Source of the DNA: Armatimonadota bacterium
Lineage (GTDB): Bacteria; Sysuimicrobiota; Sysuimicrobiia; Sysuimicrobiales; JACQTN01
Reading direction: 5' to 3'
Length of the DNA stretch: 7,520 nucleotides
Assembly: GCA_016210785.1 (NCBI GenBank)
Contig: JACQTN010000320.1
Coordinates: 1 to 7,520, forward strand
The notes beneath the pieces are model-generated. The model was not told the DNA's origin. It did not search any database and worked only from the letters and a program-made list of their open reading frames with translations. The first letter of the stretch is position 1. Every line of letters starts with the position of its first letter. Positions 1 to 5,062 of the stretch are shown in pieces. A program made the translations under genes and the position numbers.

Positions 1-366
1 CCGCTTCACCGCCTCCGCGTTGACGGGGGTGCCGTCCCAGAACTTGTGGCCCCGGCGGAGCGTGAACGTCCAGGTGAGGCCGTCCTGGGAGACCCGCCAG
101 GAGGTGGCCAGTTGCGGGACCAGCCGGCCGTTCTCGTCGAAATCGACCAGCCGGTCGTACATTTGCGGCCGGACGATGGTGTCGGCGATGCCGGTGATGT
201 CCTGGCCGTCCATCGAACTGGGATCCGTGGCGATGGAAATCGTCAGCTTGACCGGTGTCCCGGGGGCCGTCTCGCCCCGCAGGGAGTAGCCGGCCACGAT
301 CAGAGCCATGACGAGACCCGCCAGCACACCCTTCATGGCGTACGACCGACTGCACCACGCCTGCAT
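1..366 (-). CDS. ABC transporter substrate-binding protein, peptide/nickel type (SBP_bac_5), N-terminal part
   Basis: Only the first 122 codons lie in the window; the gene runs off the left edge. The protein would capture a solute outside the membrane and deliver it to an ABC permease, as in the Dpp/Opp/Nik family. The start is ATG at 366-364, preceded by AAAGGAGG with 8 bases of spacing. A second ATG at 336-334 has no such site. Residues 12-26 are a hydrophobic Sec-type signal core (MKGVLAGLVMALIVAG) followed by YSLRGETA. There is no Cys lipobox after the core, so it is probably a soluble periplasmic or otherwise anchored protein, not a typical lipoprotein. Residues 80-120 carry the family signature: a LATSW motif, then DGLTWTFTLRRG, then KFWDGTPV, the usual 'LR.G.KF.DGTP' block. 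The ligand cannot be told from this part. The family call is firm; the transporter subunits, if present, lie outside the window. Confidence 0.93.
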   Translation of the reverse strand, partial: MQAWCSRSYAMKGVLAGLVMALIVAGYSLRGETAPGTPVKLTISIATDPSSMDGQDITGIADTIVRPQMYDRLVDFDENGRLVPQLATSWRVSQDGLTWTFTLRRGHKFWDGTPVNAEAVKR

Positions 367-490
367 GGGTACCGCCTCCTTTGTCGGGTTGCCGGTCGAT
401 CTACTTCGCTGAGCGCGCGTTGTGTCTCACCTCCTCCGGTCTCTGGCGAGCCGGCACCTGGCAGATCCGCCTGCCCGGTCCGATCATCCC

Positions 491-523
491 GCACCGTCGC
501 GGGCGGCCCCCGCTACCCGGTGC
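491..523. other. Two-tier hairpin in the leader of the substrate-binding protein gene
   Basis: GCACCG (491-496) pairs with CGGTGC (518-523), and inside it GCGGG (499-503) pairs with CCCGC (509-513) around a 5-base loop. The internal loop is TC on one side and TACC on the other. If the minus-strand transcript starts upstream of 523, this lies 125 bases or more before its start codon. Such structures arise easily in GC-rich DNA, so a regulatory role is only a possibility. Confidence 0.35.
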
Positions 524-558
524 AGCCCGGAAGCGTGTCACCCGTCGGAGCAGCGAGG

Positions 559-587
559 TTGAGAGAATGTCGAATTGCACTTAATGT
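559..587 (+). promoter_or_regulatory. Candidate sigma-70-type promoter (weak)
   Basis: TTGAGA (559-564) is followed after 17 bases by TAATGT (582-587), giving 5 of 6 and 3 of 6 matches to the consensus. It sits in the most AT-rich part of this spacer. A transcript from here would cross both 38-bp repeats and all three hairpins before reaching the small gene at 926. Confidence 0.3.
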
Positions 588-633
588 ATGCGACAGGGGT
601 GCCGGTTTCCCTTCCGGGCCCGGCGTGGCGAGT

Positions 634-671
634 CACTTCACCCGACCTTCCCTGGCTTGCCCGGCCCGCGC
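634..671 (+). repeat. 38-bp direct repeat, copy 1
   Basis: This 38-base segment, beginning CACTTCACCCGACC and ending CGGCCCGCGC, recurs without a mismatch at 829-866. The bases on either side differ, apart from a short AG just before each copy after one mismatch. Copy 1 has no complementary arm in front of it, unlike copy 2. A perfect match of this length this close together is not expected by chance, even at this base composition. What the element is I do not know. Confidence 0.9.
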
Positions 672-738
672 GTGGGAAATCTACACGGTTCATGCGCAGG
701 GCCGGCTTGGCCGAGCCCGAGCATCGTCTGTATTCTGG

Positions 739-764
739 AACTCCCACCGTCGCGGGTGGGGGTT
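739..764. other. Hairpin, 10-bp stem with one G-T pair
   Basis: AACTCCCACC (739-748) pairs with GGTGGGGGTT (755-764) across a 6-base loop. It is the first of three closely spaced hairpins between the two repeat copies. No T-run follows it in either direction. Confidence 0.5.
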
Positions 765-767
765 CGT

Positions 768-790
768 GGGGGAGGCGAAGGGCCTCCCCC
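768..790. other. Hairpin, perfect 9-bp stem
   Basis: GGGGGAGGC (768-776) pairs with GCCTCCCCC (782-790) across the loop GAAGG. It starts three bases after the previous hairpin ends. No T-run follows, so it is not a textbook intrinsic terminator. Confidence 0.55.
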
Positions 791-809
791 GGTGCGACAT
801 GTAGGTGGA

Positions 810-838
810 GGGTGAAGTGGCATAAAGCCACTTCACCC
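810..838. other. Perfect 12-bp hairpin overlapping repeat copy 2
   Basis: GGGTGAAGTGGC (810-821) pairs perfectly with GCCACTTCACCC (827-838) around the 5-base loop ATAAA. The right arm contains the first ten bases of repeat copy 2 (829-838), so the left arm is an inverted copy of the repeat's end. There is no U-tract on either side. It could be a protein-binding dyad, an RNA stem in the leader of the gene at 926, or a remnant of a small repeat element. Confidence 0.7.
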
Positions 839-866
839 GACCTTCCCTGGCTTGCCCGGCCCGCGC
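829..866 (+). repeat. 38-bp direct repeat, copy 2
   Basis: This is an exact copy of 634-671, shifted by 195 bases. Its start lies inside the right arm of the 810-838 hairpin. Its TTGCCC (852-857) may serve as the -35 element for the small gene at 926. The same TTGCCC in copy 1 has no good -10 element at the matching distance. Confidence 0.9.
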
Positions 867-881
867 CGGGCGGTGTAGAAT
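852..881 (+). promoter_or_regulatory. Candidate promoter for the small acidic gene
   Basis: TTGCCC (852-857) and TAGAAT (876-881) are separated by 18 bases and match the consensus at 4 of 6 and 5 of 6 positions. Transcription would start near 888, giving a leader of about 38 bases before the ATG at 926. The -35 element lies inside repeat copy 2. Confidence 0.45.
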
Positions 882-925
882 CGGGAGGGTTGCCCGAGAG
901 AACTGCTGGAGCGGAACACCAAGAG

Positions 926-1069
926 ATGCGCTACGAGACGGCTCTGATCGACGACGACGTCTGGGATCGCTGGCGCTACTTCATTTATGACGACGAGTTG
1001 AACGTCGTCTACCTGAGCCGGGACGAGTGGGAGGCCTGGTACCGGCCCACGCCCGAGGATCAGGGGTAG
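926..1069 (+). CDS. Small acidic Trp-rich protein of unknown function (47 aa)
   Basis: I do not recognise this protein. The frame from ATG 926 to TAG 1069 looks coding: nearly all codons end in G or C, and the product is unlike the Arg/Pro/Gly-rich chance frames around it. It has about 13 acidic and 5 basic residues in 47. Four tryptophans form two WxxW pairs (W13/W16 and W35/W38), and several tyrosines are present. The middle reads YFIYDDELNVVYLSRDEWEA, which looks like a strand-turn-strand leading into a helix. There is no signal peptide or membrane segment, so it is probably cytoplasmic. The ribosome site is weak: GGAG lies 14 bases ahead and AAGAG abuts the ATG. A promoter candidate lies at 852-881. 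A small adaptor or binding protein is possible, but there is no direct evidence of function. Confidence 0.68.
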   Translation: MRYETALIDDDVWDRWRYFIYDDELNVVYLSRDEWEAWYRPTPEDQG

Positions 1070-1187
1070 AGGGGGCAAGGCGGGGGGGAGATCATGGACG
1101 CCACAGGGATCCGCCGGCGTCAAGGCTTTTCAGGTCTCGGACCCGTACCTCGCTCGGTTGTCCCCGCTGCAGCACCCTCGGTTCACG

Positions 1188-2441
1188 TCACCTGACCTCC
1201 TCGCGGCCGGCCCCGCAGATGTCCAGCGCGGCGAGCGCCAGCGCCCGGGCACAGGTGACCATGCGGTCGATGCGCACGATCCCCCGGTTGGCCGCGTAGT
1301 ACGCGTGCCCGGCCGGCCCGTAGCTGATGGCCTGGCATCCGGCCTCCGCCAGCGGCTGGGCGTCGCACCCGAAGTAGGAGTTGGGCAGCACCGCGCCCAG
1401 CACCGGCTCCTGTCCGGTCACCGCGACGTGCGCCCGCCGCATCGCCTGCGCCACGTAGGAGTTGTTGTCGATCTGCAGGGGCAGGCGCATCTTGCCCGCC
1501 ACCTCCACCTCCGTCTGCAGGTCGGGGTCGATGCGCCGCATGGCGGCCAGTGTGCGCTCCACGTCGGCCTTCACCGATTCCGCGGTCTGGCCCGGCACGG
1601 CGAGCACGCGCAGCACCAGCGTGCAGTAATCCGGGGCAAACAGCGGCTTGCAGTACGGCCCGTAGCCGCCCGTGATGCCGGCCACGTGGTACATGGGCAG
1701 GTCGGGCATGGGCGGGTAGGGGGCGCAGGTCCACTGCACCGTCTCCAGCGCCTGCATCACCTTGACCGCCCGCTGGATGGCGTCCACGGGATAGTTGTCC
1801 AGGTTGCTGTACTTGCGGTACACGGCGGGGCTGCCGGTGGGGCCGGAGCGGCCCCGCACGTGGATGCGCAGGTTGACCGTACCGGACTGGATGGTGCGCA
1901 CGCCCAGGTCGGTCGGCTCTGGCACGATGGCGAGGTCGGGCACCAGCCCCTCGCTGATGAGCTGGCGCGTGCCCACGCTGCCGTCGTGGTGGCCCATCAC
2001 CCCGGCGACGATCAGGTCGCCGCGCAGGCGGACGCCGGCGCGGGCGATGGCCACCGCGGCCATCACCATGGCCGCCACGCCGGACGTCCGGTTGCGGATG
2101 CCGGGGCAGCGCATGACGCCGTTCTCGATGGACGACTCGTGCCCGTACGGCCAGTCGATGGAGATGGGCTGCGTGTCGGTGTGGCCGTTGAACATCAGCG
2201 ACGGTCCCCCGCCGCTCCCGCGCAGGAAACCCAGCACGTTGGGGCGGTGGGGCTGCACCTGGCGCAGTTCGGTGGCCAGCCCCGCTTCCTTCATCCTGGC
2301 CTCGATGTGGGCGGCCACGCCTTCTTCGGGGTCGATGCTGCACTGGCTGGGGATCTCCGCCATCCGCCGGGCGAAGTCAACGAGTTCGCGCTCGTCGATC
2401 GCCCGCAGGACGCGGTCCCTGTGCTCGGCTGCGGTGCTCAT
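1188..2441 (-). CDS. M20-family metallohydrolase-like protein with altered active site
   Basis: This 417-residue protein has the length and order of motifs of the M20 family (ArgE/DapE/carboxypeptidase G2-like), whose members cleave amide bonds with a two-metal centre. The first motif, FNGHTDTQP with H87 and D89, is intact. The usual bridging Asp of the 'D.KGG.AA' motif is Asn (N117 in RNRTSGVAAM). The catalytic Glu-Glu pair becomes H151-H152 in GHHDGSVGTRQL. E175 in PEPTD is kept. The C-terminal His of 'H..NE' is Tyr (Y382 in YYAANRG), with Arg at 386. The dimer-domain His also seems to be missing, in RGRSGPTGSP around residue 201. I know of M20 branches with Asn at the bridging position, so this may be a divergent branch with other chemistry and not a dead enzyme. 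The start is ATG at 2441 with GGGAGGG seven bases ahead. It is divergent from the sulfatase-fold gene. No signal peptide is visible. Confidence 0.88.
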   Translation of the reverse strand: MSTAAEHRDRVLRAIDERELVDFARRMAEIPSQCSIDPEEGVAAHIEARMKEAGLATELRQVQPHRPNVLGFLRGSGGGPSLMFNGHTDTQPISIDWPYGHESSIENGVMRCPGIRNRTSGVAAMVMAAVAIARAGVRLRGDLIVAGVMGHHDGSVGTRQLISEGLVPDLAIVPEPTDLGVRTIQSGTVNLRIHVRGRSGPTGSPAVYRKYSNLDNYPVDAIQRAVKVMQALETVQWTCAPYPPMPDLPMYHVAGITGGYGPYCKPLFAPDYCTLVLRVLAVPGQTAESVKADVERTLAAMRRIDPDLQTEVEVAGKMRLPLQIDNNSYVAQAMRRAHVAVTGQEPVLGAVLPNSYFGCDAQPLAEAGCQAISYGPAGHAYYAANRGIVRIDRMVTCARALALAALDICGAGREEVR

Positions 2442-2658
2442 GGTGGTCCCTCCCGCTGGTGTGCCGGCCGGTTAATTCGCCGCTGCAGGCGCGATGTCTT
2501 GCGGCCGCGCGGCATGCCGTGGGCGCGGCGCCCGTGCATGCCGGTGGCGTGGCCGGCCGCCGCGCTCAGGAAAACCACCTCGGTCCACCTCCACGCCATG
2601 CGGGCGGACTTCCCGCGCAGGGAGGAAACCGCCCCGGCCCGGACGATTGTATATACTC
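2442..2658. promoter_or_regulatory. Divergent spacer between M20-like and sulfatase-fold genes, with an AT-rich palindrome
   Basis: Both flanking genes point outward from this 217-base spacer. The only AT-rich island is at 2646-2657 and contains the perfect 8-base palindrome GTATATAC (2649-2656). On the plus strand TATACT (2652-2657) matches a -10 element at 5 of 6 positions. On the minus strand TACAAT lies in the same island, but it would give the M20-like gene a leader of about 200 bases. I see no good -35 on either strand. Confidence 0.4.
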
Positions 2659-4110
2659 GTGAACTTCGTGATCATCGTGTCCGATACATTCCGGCGGGAT
2701 CACCTGGGGTGCTATGGCAACCCCTGGATCCGGACCCCTCACCTGGACGCGTTCGCCGCCCGGGCCTGCGTCTTCGACCGCGCCTGCAGCGGATCGTTTC
2801 CCACGGTGCCCAACCGCGCCGAACTCTTCACCGGCCGGCACGTCTTCACCTACTACGACTGGTCGCCGCTGCCGCGGGGCGAGCGGGTCATGGCGGAGAT
2901 GTTCGGCGAGGCCGGCTACGTCACCATGATGATCGCGGACACGCCGCACCCTCTGCGCAGCGGCTACCACTTCGACCGCGGGTTTGCGGCCTGGCAGTGG
3001 ATCCGGGGGCAGGAGAACGACCGCTACATGAGCGACCCGGCGGAGGTCACGCTGCCGTGCGCGCCGCACAAGCTGCGCAAGGCGGAGACGGCGGTGAAAC
3101 AGTACCTGCGCAACGTCTCCCTGCGGCGTCATGAGTCCGACTACTTCGTCGCCCAGACCATGACCACGGCCGCGCACTGGCTGCAGCGCAACTACCGCCG
3201 GGAACGGTTCCTCCTGTACGTGGACGCGTTCGATCCCCACGAGCCCTGGGACCCGCCCCAGTGGTACGTGGATCTCTACGACCCCGGCTACCACGGCGAG
3301 GAGGTCATCTATCCCGCCTACGGCCGGTGCGACTACCTGACGGAGCGGGAGCTGCAGCACGTGCGGGCCCTGTACGCGGGGGAGGTCACCCTCGTCGACC
3401 GCTGGGCGGGCGCGCTGCTGCGGACCATCGAGAGCCTCGGCCTCCTGGACACTACCTGCGTCATCTTTCTCTCGGACCACGGCCTCTACTTCGGCGAGCA
3501 CGGGTTCATCGGCAAGGGGATCATGGACGACCGCACGTTTAAGGCGGTCCCGCTGTATGAGGAAGTGATCCAGATCCCCATGATGATTCGTGTCCCCGGC
3601 ATGCGCGGAAGGCATCGGTCAGAGACGCTGGCGCAGCCGGTGGACATCCTCCCCACCATCCTGGACCTGGCCGGCATCGATCGCCCGCCGGTGGTGCAGG
3701 GTCGCTCGCTGGTGCCCGCGCTGCGCGGCGAGCCCGTGCCCGGCCGCGTCCCCGGTCGCGACATCGCCGTCGCGTCCTGGTCCGTCATCTGGGGGCCGGG
3801 CCGGCCGAGCACCATCACCGACGGCGAGTGGGTCCTGATCTACTCCGGGGCGTGGGCGGAAGGTGGGCGGCGGGATCAGGTCATCGAGACCTTCGCGGTG
3901 GACAGCGGGTTTCGGTACGAGATGCCGTACACCGACGACGAACTGCGGCCCGAACTCTACCACCTGCGCACCGATCCCCGCCAGGAGCGCAACGCGATCG
4001 GGGATCACCCAGAAGTCGCCCGGCGGCTACACGCGGCCTACGTCGAATTTCTGGAGAAAGCGGGGACGGCGGAGGAGGTCCTGCGCCACCGGCGGACGCT
4101 GGTGCGGTGA
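2659..4110 (+). CDS. Sulfatase-fold hydrolase with Thr at the nucleophile position
   Basis: This 483-residue protein belongs to the sulfatase branch of the alkaline phosphatase superfamily, whose members hydrolyse sulfate or phosphate esters. The start region reads NFVIIVSDTFRRDHLGCYG, the usual opening, with metal ligand D9. The expected C/S-x-P-S-R formylglycine motif is instead TVPNR, so T49 (codon ACG at 2803) replaces the Cys or Ser. R53 and the following LFTGR are kept. H194 in FDPHEPW, D273-H274 in SDHG and K286 in IGKG fit the remaining metal and substrate positions. Thr is the nucleophile in phosphodiesterases of this superfamily, so phosphoester cleavage is at least as likely as sulfate ester cleavage. 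I chose GTG 2659 because the conserved fold begins there; upstream sequence is Arg/Pro-rich. No Shine-Dalgarno sits close; GGAGG at 2621 is too far. GTG 2668 is an alternative start. There is no signal peptide, so it is probably cytoplasmic. Confidence 0.9.
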   Translation: MNFVIIVSDTFRRDHLGCYGNPWIRTPHLDAFAARACVFDRACSGSFPTVPNRAELFTGRHVFTYYDWSPLPRGERVMAEMFGEAGYVTMMIADTPHPLRSGYHFDRGFAAWQWIRGQENDRYMSDPAEVTLPCAPHKLRKAETAVKQYLRNVSLRRHESDYFVAQTMTTAAHWLQRNYRRERFLLYVDAFDPHEPWDPPQWYVDLYDPGYHGEEVIYPAYGRCDYLTERELQHVRALYAGEVTLVDRWAGALLRTIESLGLLDTTCVIFLSDHGLYFGEHGFIGKGIMDDRTFKAVPLYEEVIQIPMMIRVPGMRGRHRSETLAQPVDILPTILDLAGIDRPPVVQGRSLVPALRGEPVPGRVPGRDIAVASWSVIWGPGRPSTITDGEWVLIYSGAWAEGGRRDQVIETFAVDSGFRYEMPYTDDELRPELYHLRTDPRQERNAIGDHPEVARRLHAAYVEFLEKAGTAEEVLRHRRTLVR

Positions 4111-4115
4111 AGTTT

Positions 4116-4877
4116 CTACTGCGCTGTCCACCCGCCGTCCACCAGCAGGGCTGTCCCCGTAACAAAGCCGCTCGCCTCGCCAGACAGGAAGAGCACGCAC
4201 GCGGCCACGTCCTCCGGCGTCCCCCACCGGCGCAGCGGCGTCTTGTCCATGAAGGCCTTGTTGGTCTCGGGGTTCTGCTGGACCGGTGCGGTCATCTCTG
4301 TCGCGATGGGGCCCGGACAGACGCAGTTGACCGTGACGTTGTGGGGCGCCCACTCCAGCGCGAGCACCCGCGTGAGCTGCAGCACGGCCCCCTTGGTGGC
4401 CGCGTAGATGGAGCGCTCCTGGTTGCCCACCACGCTGAGGGTGCTGCCGATGTTGACGATGCGGCCCCACCGCTGCCGGATCAGGTGAGGCCCGCACGCG
4501 CGCGACATGAACATCACGCCGCGCAGGTTGACCGCCAGCACCTGCTCCCACTCCTCGTCGCGGTATTCGAGGAAGGGCTTGCGGATGTTGACGCCGGCGT
4601 TGTTCACCAGGATGTGCACGCCGCCCAGTTCCTCCACGGTACGGGCCACCGCCCGCTCGGCGTCCTCCCGCCGCGCCACGTCGCCGGGGATGGCCAGGAC
4701 GCGCCGTCCCGTCGCGCCGACCTCGCGGGCCGCGTCCCGCAGGCGCTCCTCGTCCCGCGCCATCAGGGCCACGTCCGCGCCCGCCTCCGCCAGCGCGCGG
4801 CCGATGGCCCGGCCGAGCCCGCGGTTGCCGCCCGTGACCAGCGCGACCTTGCCGTCCAGCCGGAACCGATCCAGCAT
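4116..4877 (-). CDS. Short-chain dehydrogenase/reductase (classical SDR)
   Basis: This 253-residue protein is full length for a classical SDR, which moves hydride between NAD(P)H and an alcohol or carbonyl. The order of motifs is standard: TGGNRGLG at 15-22 binds the cofactor, NNAG is at 92-95, N117 is in VNLRG, and S145, Y158 and K162 complete the catalytic tetrad. PGPI at 188-191 and the C-terminal TGTALLVDGG are typical of the FabG-like subgroup. R19 and R41 favour NADP(H), by the usual rule for this family. The substrate cannot be told. The start is ATG 4877, with GGAGGTGA six bases ahead. The stop lies 5 bases from the end of the convergent sulfatase-fold gene, leaving no room for a separate terminator. 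Next to hydrolases and a binding protein it could oxidise a released alcohol or sugar, but that is inference. Confidence 0.95.
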   Translation of the reverse strand: MLDRFRLDGKVALVTGGNRGLGRAIGRALAEAGADVALMARDEERLRDAAREVGATGRRVLAIPGDVARREDAERAVARTVEELGGVHILVNNAGVNIRKPFLEYRDEEWEQVLAVNLRGVMFMSRACGPHLIRQRWGRIVNIGSTLSVVGNQERSIYAATKGAVLQLTRVLALEWAPHNVTVNCVCPGPIATEMTAPVQQNPETNKAFMDKTPLRRWGTPEDVAACVLFLSGEASGFVTGTALLVDGGWTAQ

Positions 4878-4955
4878 ACCTCACCTCCGCGTCGACCCTC
4901 AGGCGCCGATCCCAGTGCCTGGGCCAGCGTTCGTGAGGCGTGCGCGGAGTCCTTC

Positions 4956-4981
4956 TTCACCCGCGGTGTTGCGGGCGTGAA
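4956..4981. promoter_or_regulatory. Imperfect inverted repeat, possible operator
   Basis: TTCACCCGC (4956-4964) is matched by GCGGGCGTGAA (4971-4981), complementary apart from one extra base. It lies midway between the divergent SDR and ATPase starts, where a regulator of either gene could bind. No regulator gene is visible nearby, so this is only a candidate. Confidence 0.35.
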
Positions 4982-5028
4982 CACTGCGCGGCGCACGGCT
5001 GCGGAGGACACTCCGGCGCGGGCGTAGA

Positions 5029-5062
5029 ACCCGCATCTCCCGGCGAAAGGAGATCTGCGGGT
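5029..5062 (+). promoter_or_regulatory. Hairpin covering the ATPase ribosome-binding site and start codon
   Basis: ACCCGCATCTCC (5029-5040) pairs with 5049-5062, giving 12 base pairs with a 2-base bulge (CT at 5055-5056) and the 8-base loop CGGCGAAA. The right arm contains most of the Shine-Dalgarno sequence AGGAG (5048-5052) and the first two bases of the GTG start (5061-5062). If the mRNA includes the left arm, translation should be hindered unless the stem opens. TAGAAC (5025-5030) is a weak -10 candidate that would place the start of transcription near 5037, inside the left arm, in which case the stem would not form fully. Confidence 0.55.

Larger units (their letters stand above)
367..925. 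other. Gene-free stretch with repeats and hairpins
   Basis: I find no convincing protein gene in these 559 bases between two outward-facing starts. The left part would be the leader of the substrate-binding protein gene on the minus strand. The right part holds a 38-bp direct repeat in two copies, three successive hairpins between 739 and 838, and two plus-strand promoter candidates; these are listed separately. A long open frame on the plus strand (575 to 925) runs into the small gene at 926, but its composition is not protein-like. I do not recognise a known riboswitch or T-box. Confidence 0.7.

Noticed and set aside
634..866. The 38-bp direct repeats as a CRISPR array
   Set aside because: There are only two copies, the 157-base interval is far longer than a spacer, and no cas genes are in the window.
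575..925. Long plus-strand open frame in phase with the small acidic gene, in which the 38-bp repeat yields the same peptide twice
   Set aside because: The repeat spacing of 195 is divisible by three, so the peptide repeats by arithmetic. Composition is Arg/Pro/Gly-rich, no ribosome site supports a start near 575, and the frame covers hairpins and a promoter candidate.
1070..1187. Possible tRNA or terminator between the small acidic gene and the M20-like gene
   Set aside because: I could not fold it into a cloverleaf, and no stem followed by a T-run is present on either strand.
2472..2675. Small minus-strand frame in the divergent spacer
   Set aside because: It overlaps the sulfatase-fold start, is dominated by Arg, Gly, Pro and His, and has no ribosome site.
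1158..3134. Very long plus-strand open frame of 658 codons
   Set aside because: It is antisense to the M20-like gene and then runs out of frame into the sulfatase-fold gene. Long chance frames are common in GC-rich DNA; its product is rich in His, Arg, Gly and Ala without any motif.
3828..5027. Plus-strand open frame of 399 codons across the SDR locus
   Set aside because: It overlaps the end of the sulfatase-fold gene and is antisense to the complete SDR, which has all its motifs. No domain is visible in it.
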